Source: Actinomycetes bacterium
Lineage (GTDB): Bacteria; Actinomycetota; Actinomycetes; Mycobacteriales; Mycobacteriaceae
DNA: 40,495 bases
NCBI GenBank assembly: GCA_023460175.1
Contig: JAEWRC010000047.1
Location: 1 to 40,495, forward strand
Reading direction: 5' to 3'
Shown: positions 8,649 through 16,667 of the stretch, piece by piece
Position numbering within the stretch: position 1 is the first letter of the stretch
Layout: every line of letters begins with the position of its first letter
The notes under the pieces: model-generated
Told to the model about the DNA's origin: nothing
Databases searched by the model: none
What the model saw: the letters and a program-made list of their open reading frames with translations, nothing else
Program-made: the position numbers and the translations under genes

Positions 8649-9305
8649 TTATCCCGAGTGACCCAACGCCTCGACGATCGGGGTGTCGCCGTTGTTGAAC
8701 TCGATGGTGCGGCCCACGGTGCCGTCGTCGGCCAGGGTCGCGGCGACGACGGCCGCCACGTCGGCCCGGGTCACCTGGCCCGAACTCGTGCGCTGCCCGC
8801 CGACCTCGATGCGCCCGGTCGGCGGGTCGAGGGTCAGCCCGCTGGGCCCGAGGATGGTCCAGTCGAGGTCACTGGCCCGCAGGTGCGCGTCGGCGGCGGC
8901 CTTGGCCTGCGCGTAGGGGAAGAACGAACTGTCCTCGGCGACGCCGTGGTCGGGGCCGGCGCCGAAGTAGGACACCATCACGAAGCGTTTGGCGCCGGCC
9001 TGCGCGGCGGCGTCGATGACGCGGATCGCCGCGTCCCGGTCCACCGCGTAGGTGCGGGCGGGGTTGCCGCCGCCGGCGCCGGCGGTGAACACCACGGCGT
9101 CGTTACCGGAGATCAACTCGGTCAGTTCCGCGACGCCGAGGGCCTCGATGTCACCGACGACGGGCTGGGCGCCGGTGACGGCCACCTCCTCGGAGTGGTC
9201 GGGATTGCGGAACACCGAGGTGACGCGGTCGCCGCGGTCGGTGAGGATCGGGGACAGCAGCAGCGCCACCTTGCCGTGGCCGCCGAAGACGATGACGTTG
9301 GACAT
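8649..9305 (-). CDS. NAD(P)-binding Rossmann protein (atypical SDR, SDR_a5-like)
   Basis: 218 aa. N-terminal nucleotide motif near FGGHGKVA (residues 7-14) in MSNVIVFGGHGKVALLLSPI, a central FTAGAGG, and FVMVSYFGAG followed by a Tyr-containing YAQAKAAAD, as in NAD(P)H-binding atypical SDRs of the NmrA/YwnB kind. The reading frame extends far upstream but the family start is the ATG at 9305, with TACCCT 8 nt before it (leaderless type). Substrate unknown; such proteins act as oxidoreductases or redox sensors. Confidence 0.8.
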   Translation of the reverse strand: MSNVIVFGGHGKVALLLSPILTDRGDRVTSVFRNPDHSEEVAVTGAQPVVGDIEALGVAELTELISGNDAVVFTAGAGGGNPARTYAVDRDAAIRVIDAAAQAGAKRFVMVSYFGAGPDHGVAEDSSFFPYAQAKAAADAHLRASDLDWTILGPSGLTLDPPTGRIEVGGQRTSSGQVTRADVAAVVAATLADDGTVGRTIEFNNGDTPIVEALGHSG

Positions 9306-9404
9306 ACTTACCGAGGGTACGGACCCACACGGTAGAACCAAGGGGCCACGAATTCCGCACCCGAAGTTTGTTGCGGTGGCCACTGGTGCTAAGAACGATT
9401 GATC

Positions 9405-9424
9405 AACCAACTGATTAGTTGAGA
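9405..9424 (+). promoter_or_regulatory. operator-like inverted repeat before the thiolase operon
   Basis: Left arm AACCAACT (9405-9412), 4-nt spacer GATT, right arm AGTTGAGA. The inner five bases of the arms (CAACT/AGTTG) are perfectly complementary. The same left arm and spacing recur at 20777-20796 and 21997-22016. It lies 10 nt before the thiolase ATG and partly overlaps the ribosome site (AGGAG at 9424-9428), so binding would block both transcription and access to the start. Confidence 0.6.
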
Positions 9425-9434
9425 GGAGAGGTCC

Positions 9435-10592
9435 ATGGCGGAAGCCGTGATCGTGGAGGCCGTTCGTTCGGCGGTAGGTAAGCGCAACGGCGCTCTGGCG
9501 GGGGTGCACCCGGCCGAACTGTCGGCGCAGGTGCTCAACGCCCTCGTCGAGCGCGCCGGTGTCGATCCCGCACTGGTCGACGACGTCATCTGGGGCTGCG
9601 TCATGCAGGCCGGTGAGCAGGCTCTGGATATCGCGCGCACCGCGGTGCTGACCGCCGGCTGGCCCGAGACGGTGCCCGGCGTGACCGTGGACCGCCAGTG
9701 CGGTTCCAGCCAGCAGTCGCTGCACTTCGCCGTCTCCGGCGTGATCGCCGGCCACTACGACGTCGCCGTCGCCGGTGGCGTCGAGTCGATGTCGCGCACC
9801 CCCATGGGCTCCTCGCTGGCCAACGGCGGCAACCCCTACAGCGAGTCGTTCAAGGCCCGCTACGCCCAGACCCCCAACCAGGGTGTCGGCGCCGAGATGA
9901 TCGCCGAGCAGTGGGGCTTCGACCGCACCCAGCTCGATGAGTTCTCCCTGCGTTCGCACGAGAAGGCCGCCGCCGCACAGGATTCCGGTGCGTTCAAGGA
10001 CCAGATCGTGGGCATCAAGACCAAGGATGCCGACGGCAACGACACCGTCGTGCTCGAGGACGGCGGCATCCGCCGCGGCGGCACCGTCGAGTCGATGGCC
10101 AAGATCAAGCCCGCCTTCAAGGAGGACGGCGTGATCCACGCCGGTAACTCCAGCCAGATCTCCGACGGCTCGGCCGCGCTGCTGGTCATGTCCGCGGAGA
10201 AGGCCAAGGAACTGGGCCTCAAGCCGCTGGCCAAGGTGCACACCGCGGTGCTGGCCGGCGCCGACCCGGTGATCATGCTGACCGCGCCGATCCCGGCCAC
10301 CCAGAAGGCGCTGAAGAAGTCGGGCCTGAGCGTGGACCAGATCGGTGTCTTCGAGGTCAACGAGGCCTTCGCGCCGGTGCCCATGGCCTGGCTCAAGGAC
10401 ATCGGTGCCGACGAGAAGAAGCTGAACCCCAACGGCGGCGCCATCGCGCTGGGCCACCCGCTGGGCGGCTCCGGTGCCCGCATCCTGACCACGCTGCTGT
10501 ACTACATGCGGGACAACAACATTCAGTACGGCCTGCAGACGATGTGTGAGGGCGGCGGCCAGGCCAACGCCACCATCCTCGAGCTGCTGTGA
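9435..10592 (+). CDS. acetyl-CoA acetyltransferase / 3-ketoacyl-CoA thiolase (FadA family)
   Basis: 385 aa, full-length thiolase. Nucleophile Cys89 in DRQCGSSQQ, His341 in GGAIALGHPLGGSG, and second catalytic Cys371 in QTMCEGGGQAN. The DRQCGSSQQ form, as opposed to the usual N-x-x-C-x-S-G, is also what I recall in the steroid thiolase FadA6, so a sterol or branched acyl substrate is plausible. Start ATG has AGGAG six nt upstream. It is coupled to a hydratase gene by a GTGA overlap. It would cleave 3-ketoacyl-CoA in beta-oxidation; chain specificity cannot be read from sequence. Confidence 0.9.
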   Translation: MAEAVIVEAVRSAVGKRNGALAGVHPAELSAQVLNALVERAGVDPALVDDVIWGCVMQAGEQALDIARTAVLTAGWPETVPGVTVDRQCGSSQQSLHFAVSGVIAGHYDVAVAGGVESMSRTPMGSSLANGGNPYSESFKARYAQTPNQGVGAEMIAEQWGFDRTQLDEFSLRSHEKAAAAQDSGAFKDQIVGIKTKDADGNDTVVLEDGGIRRGGTVESMAKIKPAFKEDGVIHAGNSSQISDGSAALLVMSAEKAKELGLKPLAKVHTAVLAGADPVIMLTAPIPATQKALKKSGLSVDQIGVFEVNEAFAPVPMAWLKDIGADEKKLNPNGGAIALGHPLGGSGARILTTLLYYMRDNNIQYGLQTMCEGGGQANATILELL

Positions 10593-11392
10593 CCGACGCG
10601 ACGCAGGATGTCCCCGGCGCGCTGACCGAGCGCCGGGGCAACGTCTTGATCATCACGATCAACCGACCGGAGGCACGCAACGCCGTCAACGCGGCGGTGA
10701 GCACCGCGGTCGGTAACGGGCTGGAGTTGGCGCAGAGCGACCCCGAGATCCGGGCCGTGGTGATCACCGGATCCGGCGACAAGTCGTTCTGCGCCGGGGC
10801 CGACCTCAAGGCGATCTCCCGGGGCGAGAACCTCTTTCACCCGGAACATCCGGAGTGGGGCTTCGCCGGGTTCGTCAGCCACTTCATCGACAAGCCCGTG
10901 ATCGCGGCCGTCAACGGCACGGCCCTGGGCGGCGGCAGTGAACTGGCGCTGGCCAGTGATCTGGTGGTGGCCGAGGAGCGGGCCAAGTTCGGCCTGCCCG
11001 AGGTCAAGCGGGGCCTGATGGCGGCGGCCGGCGGCGTGTTCCGCATCGTCGACCAGCTGCCCCGCAAGGTCGGCCTGGAGCTGATCTTCACCGGCGAGCC
11101 GCTGAGCGCGCAGGATGCGCTGCGGTGGGGCCTGATCAACGAGGTCGTGCCGGACGGCACGGTCCTCGAGGCGGCCCTGGCGCTGGCCGAACGCATCACG
11201 GTCAACGCCCCGCTGGCGGTGCAGGCCTCCAAGCGGGTGGCCTACGGTGCCGAGGACGGTGCGGTGGCCGCGGACCGCGACGACTGGAAGCGCACCTCGC
11301 GCGAGATGGGGGCGCTGCTGCGCACCGAGGACGCCATGGAAGGTCCGATGGCGTTCGCGCAGAAGCGCGCCCCGGTCTGGAAGGCCAAGTAA
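10589..11392 (+). CDS. enoyl-CoA hydratase (crotonase family)
   Basis: 267 aa. Both hydratase glutamates are visible: Glu118 in GTALGGGSELALASD and Glu138 in FGLPEVKRG, and the oxyanion-hole region SFCAGADLK (66-74) is intact, so it should be an active hydratase. GTG start overlaps the thiolase stop (10589-10592). Together the pair covers two steps of beta-oxidation of the same acyl chain. From memory, M. tuberculosis has a related thiolase/hydratase pair around Rv1135A-Rv1136, but orthology was not tested. Transcription ends at the long hairpin at 11403-11443. Confidence 0.9.
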   Translation: MTDATQDVPGALTERRGNVLIITINRPEARNAVNAAVSTAVGNGLELAQSDPEIRAVVITGSGDKSFCAGADLKAISRGENLFHPEHPEWGFAGFVSHFIDKPVIAAVNGTALGGGSELALASDLVVAEERAKFGLPEVKRGLMAAAGGVFRIVDQLPRKVGLELIFTGEPLSAQDALRWGLINEVVPDGTVLEAALALAERITVNAPLAVQASKRVAYGAEDGAVAADRDDWKRTSREMGALLRTEDAMEGPMAFAQKRAPVWKAK

Positions 11393-11402
11393 CAACGCGA
11401 TT

Positions 11403-11443
11403 CGGGCGTGATTTCACACGGTGAGCGTGTGAAATCACGCCCG
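11403..11443. terminator. long perfect hairpin between convergent genes
   Basis: 18-bp perfect arms (11403-11420 and 11426-11443) with a 5-nt loop GTGAG, centred between the stops of the hydratase (+) and the CitE-like gene (-). There is no U-tract on either side. Position and symmetry suggest a two-way terminator or transcript-end stabiliser; such U-less hairpins are common at mycobacterial gene ends. Confidence 0.75.
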
Positions 11444-11452
11444 CTTCGTCGG

Positions 11453-12358
11453 TCAGCGCTCCAGTACGGCGACGCGGGCCAGCAGTTCCTCGGCCATCTT
11501 CACGTGGGCGGCGTCGACGAGCACGCCTTCGACGCCCACCGCGCCGCGCCCGTTGGCCTCGGCCTCGCGGTAGGCGGCCACGTTGCGCTTGGCCAGCGCG
11601 ATCTCCTCCGGGGTCGGTGAATAGACCGCATTGGCGATCGGCACCTGGCTCGGGTGGATCGCCCACTTGCCGGTGTAGCCCAGCATCGACGCGCGGCGGG
11701 CGTCGCGCTCGTAGCCCTCGGTGTCGCCGTAGTCGGGGTAGGGCGAGTCGATGGCGTCGATTCCGGCGATCCGGGCCGCCACGATGATCTTGCAGCGCGC
11801 GTAATGCCAGAAGTCGCCGGGATATTCACCGACGGGCACGAAGTTGGTGTCCACCCGCGCCCCCTGGGACAACGAGAAGTCTCCGACGCCGAAGATCAGC
11901 GCATCCAGCCGGGTGCTGGACACCGCGATCTCTTCGGCGTTGGCCAGCCCCTCGACCTCCTCGATGAGCACCTCGAGCCGAATCTGCTTGGTGAGCCCCA
12001 ACTTCGTCTCCAGCTGGGTCAGTAGCACGTCCACCCACCACACGTCGCGGGCGCTGCGCGCCTTGGGTATGACGATGGTGTCCAGGTTGCGGCCCGCGCG
12101 CGTGACGACCTCGACGATGTCGTCGTGGCACCACTGGGTGTCCAGGGCGTTGATCCGGATGGCCCGCGCGGTGCGGCCCCAATCCAGTTCGGTCAGCGCG
12201 CCGATCGCCTTCTCCCGCGCGTCCTCCTTCAGCGCCATCGGCGTGGCGTCCTCGAGGTCGAGGAACACCAGGTCGGCGCCGGAGGAGACGCCCTTGGCGA
12301 ACATGTGGTCGTTGCAGGCCGGCAGCGCGAGTTCGGAGCGGCGCAGCAGGTGGGTCAT
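11453..12358 (-). CDS. HpcH/HpaI aldolase / citrate lyase beta-like (CitE) protein
   Basis: 301 aa. Family signatures: RRSELALPACN near the start, ADLVFLDLEDATP (28-40), Arg69 in RIN, the metal-binding Glu in LIEEVEG (131-137), Asp160 in FGVGD, and AIHPSQV near the C-terminus. These are marks of Mg-dependent C-C lyases acting on malyl-CoA, citramalyl-CoA or similar thioesters. Start ATG at 12358 is chosen because AAAGGA lies about 8 nt upstream; the frame continues further but without family residues. It is the third gene of the operon after the LLM monooxygenase and CoA-transferase, so it may cleave the CoA ester they produce. Confidence 0.85.
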   Translation of the reverse strand: MTHLLRRSELALPACNDHMFAKGVSSGADLVFLDLEDATPMALKEDAREKAIGALTELDWGRTARAIRINALDTQWCHDDIVEVVTRAGRNLDTIVIPKARSARDVWWVDVLLTQLETKLGLTKQIRLEVLIEEVEGLANAEEIAVSSTRLDALIFGVGDFSLSQGARVDTNFVPVGEYPGDFWHYARCKIIVAARIAGIDAIDSPYPDYGDTEGYERDARRASMLGYTGKWAIHPSQVPIANAVYSPTPEEIALAKRNVAAYREAEANGRGAVGVEGVLVDAAHVKMAEELLARVAVLER

Positions 12359-12377
12359 GAGGTGGTTTCCTTTGCGG

Positions 12378-13574
12378 TCACAGCACGCCGCGGGCGTGCA
12401 GGTCATCGATTTCGGTGGAGGTCAGGCCGAGCAGCCCGCCGTAGATCTCGGCGTTGTGTTCACCCAGGCGGGGCCCCAGATGCCCGATGACACCTGGGGA
12501 TTCGGAGAATCGCGGCACCGGCGCCTGGACGGTCATCGCGCCGAGCTCGTCGTCGTCGACTCGGACGAATACACCGCGGTGCCGCAGTTGTTCATCGGCG
12601 AGCAGCCCCTCGATGTCGTAGACGGGGGCCGCCGCCACCTCGGCCGCGTCGAGCACCGACATCGCATCATCGAGCGTCCGCTGTGCCACCCAGTCGGCGA
12701 CGACGGCGTCGACCTCCTCGGCGCGTGCCAGCCGGCGTTGCGGGTCGGCGAAGTCGGCGTCGGTGACCAGGTCGTCGCGGCCGATCGCGCGAAAGACGCG
12801 CAGCGCCAACGCCGGTGAGCTACCGGACATGGCGAGCCAGTTGCCGTCGGCGGTCCGATAGGTGTTGCGCGGCGCCGAGATGTCCCAGCGGTTGCCGGCC
12901 CGCTGGGGGATCAGGCCCAGCTGGTCGTAGCCCAGCAGCGTCTGTTCGAGCAGCCGGGTCAGCGGGTCGATCAGGTTGATGTCGATCAGCTGGCCCGGCC
13001 CGTCGTGCACGTCGCGGTGGTAGAGCGCCATCAGCACGGCGTACGCGGCGTTGAGCGAGGCGACCCCGTCGGCGAGCATGAACGGCGGCAGCGTCGGGGG
13101 ACCGTCGGCCTCGCCGGTGATGTGGGCGAATCCGCTCATCGCCTCGCCCAGGGTGCCGAAGCCGGGCCGTTGACTCTTGGGTCCGCTGAGCCCGTACCCG
13201 GTGATGTGCAGCATGACGATCCGGTCGTTGATCCGCGAGAGCGTCTCGTAGTCCAGCCCCCAGCGGAGCAGGGTGTGCGGCCTGGTGTTGGCGATCACCA
13301 CGTCGGCCTGCTCGACGAGGCGGTGCGCCAGCTGCTGGCCCTCGGCCTGCCGCAGATCCAACGTGATCGATTTCTTGTTGCGCGACACCGATTTCCACAT
13401 CAGTCCGACGCCGTCGCGCTGGTTGCCCCAGCTGCGGATCGGGTCGCCCTGGCCGGGTTGTTCGATTTTGATGACGTCGGCGCCGAACTCGCCGAGGTAG
13501 GTGGCGACCAGGGGGGCGGCGGCCAGGGTGGCCAGGTCGAGCACCCTGACGCCGTCGAGCATCGCGGTGGCCAC
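12378..13574 (-). CDS. CaiB/BaiF family III CoA-transferase
   Basis: 398 aa from GTG. The start LDGVRVLDLATLAAAPLVATYLGEFGADVIKIE is the classic N-terminus of the family, and Asp169 in PPFMLADGVAS is the likely catalytic Asp that carries the acyl or CoA intermediate. The GTG at 13574 shares its G with the stop of the upstream gene (TAGTG), a coupling arrangement; an ATG 12 nt later (13562) has no ribosome site. The enzyme moves CoA from a donor thioester (often succinyl-CoA) to a carboxylic acid. Followed 19 nt later by the CitE-like lyase. Paralogous in fold to mcr at 20855 but a different subfamily. Confidence 0.85.
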   Translation of the reverse strand: MATAMLDGVRVLDLATLAAAPLVATYLGEFGADVIKIEQPGQGDPIRSWGNQRDGVGLMWKSVSRNKKSITLDLRQAEGQQLAHRLVEQADVVIANTRPHTLLRWGLDYETLSRINDRIVMLHITGYGLSGPKSQRPGFGTLGEAMSGFAHITGEADGPPTLPPFMLADGVASLNAAYAVLMALYHRDVHDGPGQLIDINLIDPLTRLLEQTLLGYDQLGLIPQRAGNRWDISAPRNTYRTADGNWLAMSGSSPALALRVFRAIGRDDLVTDADFADPQRRLARAEEVDAVVADWVAQRTLDDAMSVLDAAEVAAAPVYDIEGLLADEQLRHRGVFVRVDDDELGAMTVQAPVPRFSESPGVIGHLGPRLGEHNAEIYGGLLGLTSTEIDDLHARGVL

Positions 13575-14941
13575 TAGGCGCTCGCCCCCGCCGGAACCCG
13601 CTGCCCGGTGGGACGTTCCAGGCCGAGGTGGCCTCGCAGCGTGTCGGCCTCGTAGCGGGTGCGGAACAGCCCGCGGCGCTGCAACTCGGGTACCACCATC
13701 CGCACCACGTCCTCGAAGGCACCGGGGAAATGCGTTGCCGCCAGGACGAAGCCGTCGCAGGCGCCGGAGGTGAACCATTCGCCCATCTGGTCGGCGACCT
13801 GCTCGCCGGTGCCGACGAACCGCGGGCCCTGGAGCAGGGTGGCGCGGTGGCCGGCCAGGTCGCGGACCGTGACGGTGCCGCCGAGGTGTTCGCGCAGGCC
13901 CTGCACCAGGCCGCGGATGCCGCTGACCGAGGCCATCAGCTCATCGGTGATCGGATCGTCCAGATCATGTTGGGCGAAGTCATAATTCATCAGCTCCGAG
14001 AGCAGCGTCAGCGAGGCCATCGGATCCACCAGGTCGTGCAGCAGCATGGCCTCGCGGTCCTTGGCCTGCGCCTCCGTCTCGCCGACGACGGCGTAGGCCA
14101 TCGGACAGATCCGCACCGCATTCGGGTCGCGCCCCGCGAGGGCGATCTGCTCCTTCTGATCGGCGTAGTGCCGACGGGCCACGTCGAGTCCGGGATCGCC
14201 GGTGAAGATCAATTCGGCCCAGCGGGCGGCGAATTCGCGCCCGCGGCCCGACGATCCCGCCTGCAGGATCACCGGCCGGCCCTGCGGGGTGCGGGGGACC
14301 GTCAGCGGCCCACGGGCGGAGAAGTACGGCCCGACGTGGTTGAGTTCGCGCACCCGGGTCGGGTCGGCGTAGGTGCCGGCGCGGCGGTCGTGCACGATCG
14401 CGTCGTCGTCCCAGGTGTCCCACAGGCCGGTGACCACGTCGAGGAACTCGTCGGCGCGGTCGTAGCGTTCGTCGTGGCCCAGGTGGTTCTGCACCCCGAA
14501 GTTCTGCGCCTCGCTGTCGTTGACGGAGGTCACGACGTTCCAGGCCGCCCGTCCGCCGCTGAGGTGGTCCAGCGTGGAGAACGTGCGGGCCACGTGGAAC
14601 GGCGCGTAGTAGGTGGTGGAGTAGGTGCCGCCGAGGCCGATGCGCGAGGTGGCCTGGGCCAGCACGCCGAGCACCGTGCCGAGGTCGAGCTTGACCGGCC
14701 GCGCCCCGGAGCGCACGGCCTCGGCCACCGACCCGCCGTAGATGCCGGGCATCGCCAGCCGGTCGTCGAAGAACATCAGGTCGAAGCAGCCGTCCTCGAG
14801 CTGGCGGCCGATTTTGGCGTAGTAGGACGCGTCGAGGTAGCCGTGTTCGGTCGCGGGGTGGCGCCACGAACCGGAGTACACCGAGGTGCTGCCGGCTTGC
14901 ATGAACGCGACCAGGGACATTTTGTCGCTGCGCTGGGTCAT
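13574..14941 (-). CDS. LLM-class flavin monooxygenase (NtaA/SnaA/DszA type)
   Basis: 455 aa from ATG at 14941. The N-terminus (WRHP, YYAKIGRQLEDGCFDLMFFDDRLAMP) and DHLSGGRAAWNVVTS (in the 125-145 region) are signatures of the NtaA/SnaA/DszA monooxygenases, which use reduced FMN from a separate reductase. TACATT stands 7 nt before this ATG (leaderless pattern), which favours it over the Met seven codons inside. Divergent from the GntR gene with a palindrome between them. Substrate unknown; relatives oxidise nitrilotriacetate, EDTA, dibenzothiophene sulfone or alkyl compounds. The downstream CoA-transferase and lyase suggest the oxidised product is a carboxylic acid that is then activated and cleaved. 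Confidence 0.85.
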   Translation of the reverse strand: MTQRSDKMSLVAFMQAGSTSVYSGSWRHPATEHGYLDASYYAKIGRQLEDGCFDLMFFDDRLAMPGIYGGSVAEAVRSGARPVKLDLGTVLGVLAQATSRIGLGGTYSTTYYAPFHVARTFSTLDHLSGGRAAWNVVTSVNDSEAQNFGVQNHLGHDERYDRADEFLDVVTGLWDTWDDDAIVHDRRAGTYADPTRVRELNHVGPYFSARGPLTVPRTPQGRPVILQAGSSGRGREFAARWAELIFTGDPGLDVARRHYADQKEQIALAGRDPNAVRICPMAYAVVGETEAQAKDREAMLLHDLVDPMASLTLLSELMNYDFAQHDLDDPITDELMASVSGIRGLVQGLREHLGGTVTVRDLAGHRATLLQGPRFVGTGEQVADQMGEWFTSGACDGFVLAATHFPGAFEDVVRMVVPELQRRGLFRTRYEADTLRGHLGLERPTGQRVPAGASA

Positions 14942-14956
14942 GTTGGCGAATGTAAC

Positions 14957-14972
14957 ATCTGATATATCAGAT
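14957..14972. promoter_or_regulatory. GntR-type operator, perfect 16-bp palindrome
   Basis: ATCTGATATATCAGAT is a perfect palindrome in the 68-nt divergent gap between the LLM operon and the GntR gene. It starts 2 nt beyond the LLM leaderless -10 box (TACATT on the minus strand, 14949-14954) and ends 25 nt before the GntR -10 box (TAAGCT, 14998-15003). A repressor bound here would mainly control the LLM operon and could also self-regulate. Confidence 0.8.
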
Positions 14973-15009
14973 TTCAAACCTGGCATCGTCACGTTGATAA
15001 GCTGCGCGG

Positions 15010-15651
15010 ATGGCCGCTCTCGATGTCGCAGGAACGGTGCGCGAACGCGCCGCACGGGAGTTGCGGGACCGCATCCTGACCGGAACGCTGCCGGCCGGAT
15101 CGCGGATCGACCTCGACGCCATCACCACCGAATTCGAGACCAGCCGCACGCCGGTGCGCGAGGCGCTGCTCGAGCTGTCGTTCGAGGGGCTGGTGGAGGT
15201 GGCGCCCCGCAGCGGCATCACCGTCATCGGGCTCAGCCCCACCGACGTGCTCGACAGCTTCACCATCCTGGGCGTGCTCACCGGGCAGGCCGCCGCCTGG
15301 GCGGCCGAACGGGTCACCGGCGAGGAACTACGGCTGCTGCGGGAACTGGCCGCCGATGTCGCGGCGCGCTCCGGGGACGACACCATCGGCGAGGCGAACT
15401 GGCGCTTCCACCAGGAGATTCACCGCGCGGCGCATTCGCCGCGGTTGCTCACCCAACTCCGGCAGGCCGCGCGCGCCGTGCCGTCGAACTTCCTGACCGT
15501 GTTCCCCGAACACGAGAAGCATTCGCTGAGCGAACACGAGGAATTGCTGGATGCGCTCGAGGCGCGCGACGGCGAACTGGCGCGCCGGATTGCCGAGCGC
15601 CACGTGCTCGACGCCGGCCGATCCCTGGCCGACTGGCTCGACGCGCGCTGA
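15010..15651 (+). CDS. GntR family regulator, FadR/FCD subfamily
   Basis: 213 aa. N-terminal winged helix (about 10-75) with RTPVREALLELSFEGLVEVAPRSG, the standard recognition-helix region of FadR-type GntR proteins, then an FCD-type helical effector domain with FHQEIHRAAHSPRL and SEHEELLDAL, which supply metal-binding His residues. The start follows TAAGCT by 6 nt (leaderless). Being divergent from the LLM/CoA-transferase/CitE operon and next to a perfect palindrome, it is almost surely the local regulator, with the pathway acid as likely effector. Confidence 0.88.
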   Translation: MAALDVAGTVRERAARELRDRILTGTLPAGSRIDLDAITTEFETSRTPVREALLELSFEGLVEVAPRSGITVIGLSPTDVLDSFTILGVLTGQAAAWAAERVTGEELRLLRELAADVAARSGDDTIGEANWRFHQEIHRAAHSPRLLTQLRQAARAVPSNFLTVFPEHEKHSLSEHEELLDALEARDGELARRIAERHVLDAGRSLADWLDAR

Positions 15652-15663
15652 GTTTTCCTGCGC

Positions 15664-15708
15664 TTTCGGTGCGTTGAGTCGCGCTGGCCGCGACTCAACG
15701 CACCGAAA
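15664..15708. terminator. long perfect hairpin between convergent genes
   Basis: 20-bp perfect arms (15664-15683 and 15689-15708), loop CTGGC, between the stop of the GntR gene and the stop of the fasciclin gene. The arms begin TTTCGG and end CCGAAA; no U-tract follows. Same design as the hairpin at 11403-11443. Confidence 0.75.
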
Positions 15709-15711
15709 TCG

Positions 15712-16455
15712 CTAGGCGGCCTCGGTGGTTTCGGGGGCCTCGGCCGGCTCCGCCGACTCAGTGGTCTCGGTCGGCTCGGTCGGCTCCGTGGTCTCCGTCG
15801 CCTCGGTGGGCTCGGTGGTTTCCGTCGGGGACGTCGTGGTGGTCGCGGTCGCCGGCAGCGCGTTGTCCGGGGACAGCACCGTGTCGATCATGTAGATCTT
15901 GGCGTTGTCGGCGGTGATGCCCGCGCACACGACCTTGGCGGTGTCGTCGACCTTGATGTCGCCGCCCTTGCCGGTGACGGTGATCTGCTTGCCCTCCTGC
16001 GAGGTCAGCTTGCCGTGCACGTCCTCGGGGCCCAGCAGGCCCAGCGCCATGCTGTAGTAGACCATCGCGGTCAGCCGGGCCGGATCGGCCTTGAGCGCCT
16101 CGAACTCGGCGGGGTCCAGCGCGGAGAACGCCTCGTCGGTCGGCGCGAACACGTTGTAGGGGCCGTTGTCGAGCACGCCGACCACGTTGACGGCCGGGTT
16201 CAACCCGCCCGAGATGGCGGCGTTGTAGGTGCTCAGCGACGGAATGGCGGCAATGGCCGCCGAGGCCGGCTGCTTGAACAGCCCGTCGAGACCCGTGGGT
16301 GCCAACTCGGCCTTGATCGCATCGCAGCCCGAACCGTGCACCGCGGGCGGCTCGATGGTCACCTCGTCCTCGTCGGCGTTGGCGGTGATGGCGGTGGAGA
16401 TGGCGAGCGCGGCGGCGGCGGCAGCCACGCCAAGGGTCTTCAGTCGGGTCGTCAT
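15712..16455 (-). CDS. secreted fasciclin (FAS1) domain protein, MPT70/MPT83-like
   Basis: 247 aa. Sec signal peptide with cleavage likely after ANA (residue 27); no lipobox, so it is secreted like MPT70 rather than anchored like MPT83. One FAS1 domain at about 45-195, with the motif NVFAPTDEAFSALDPAEFE and the closing IYMIDTVLSP. Residues 196-247 are a Thr/Glu/Pro tail of TETTEPTE-type repeats, not part of FAS1 and possibly O-glycosylated. Ribosome site GAGAGGAG lies before the ATG. FAS1 proteins mediate surface adhesion; the target here is unknown. Confidence 0.88.
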   Translation of the reverse strand: MTTRLKTLGVAAAAAALAISTAITANADEDEVTIEPPAVHGSGCDAIKAELAPTGLDGLFKQPASAAIAAIPSLSTYNAAISGGLNPAVNVVGVLDNGPYNVFAPTDEAFSALDPAEFEALKADPARLTAMVYYSMALGLLGPEDVHGKLTSQEGKQITVTGKGGDIKVDDTAKVVCAGITADNAKIYMIDTVLSPDNALPATATTTTSPTETTEPTEATETTEPTEPTETTESAEPAEAPETTEAA

Positions 16456-16667
16456 TACGGCTCCTCTCGTCGCTTCGTTACGTCGTCGGGCCGTCGTCGG
16501 CCGTTACTCGGTTGTGATGAGTCTGTGCGGTCGGCGAGACGCAAACTGCGGCATCAAGCCAGCTCAAAGCGTAAGCACAGCGTTTGGCCGTGCCAAAACG
16601 GGCTGGTCAGGGCCGGTGGGTCGCGCGCGAAACGCCTACCGGAGGCCGAACCTCTACCGTGGAAACA

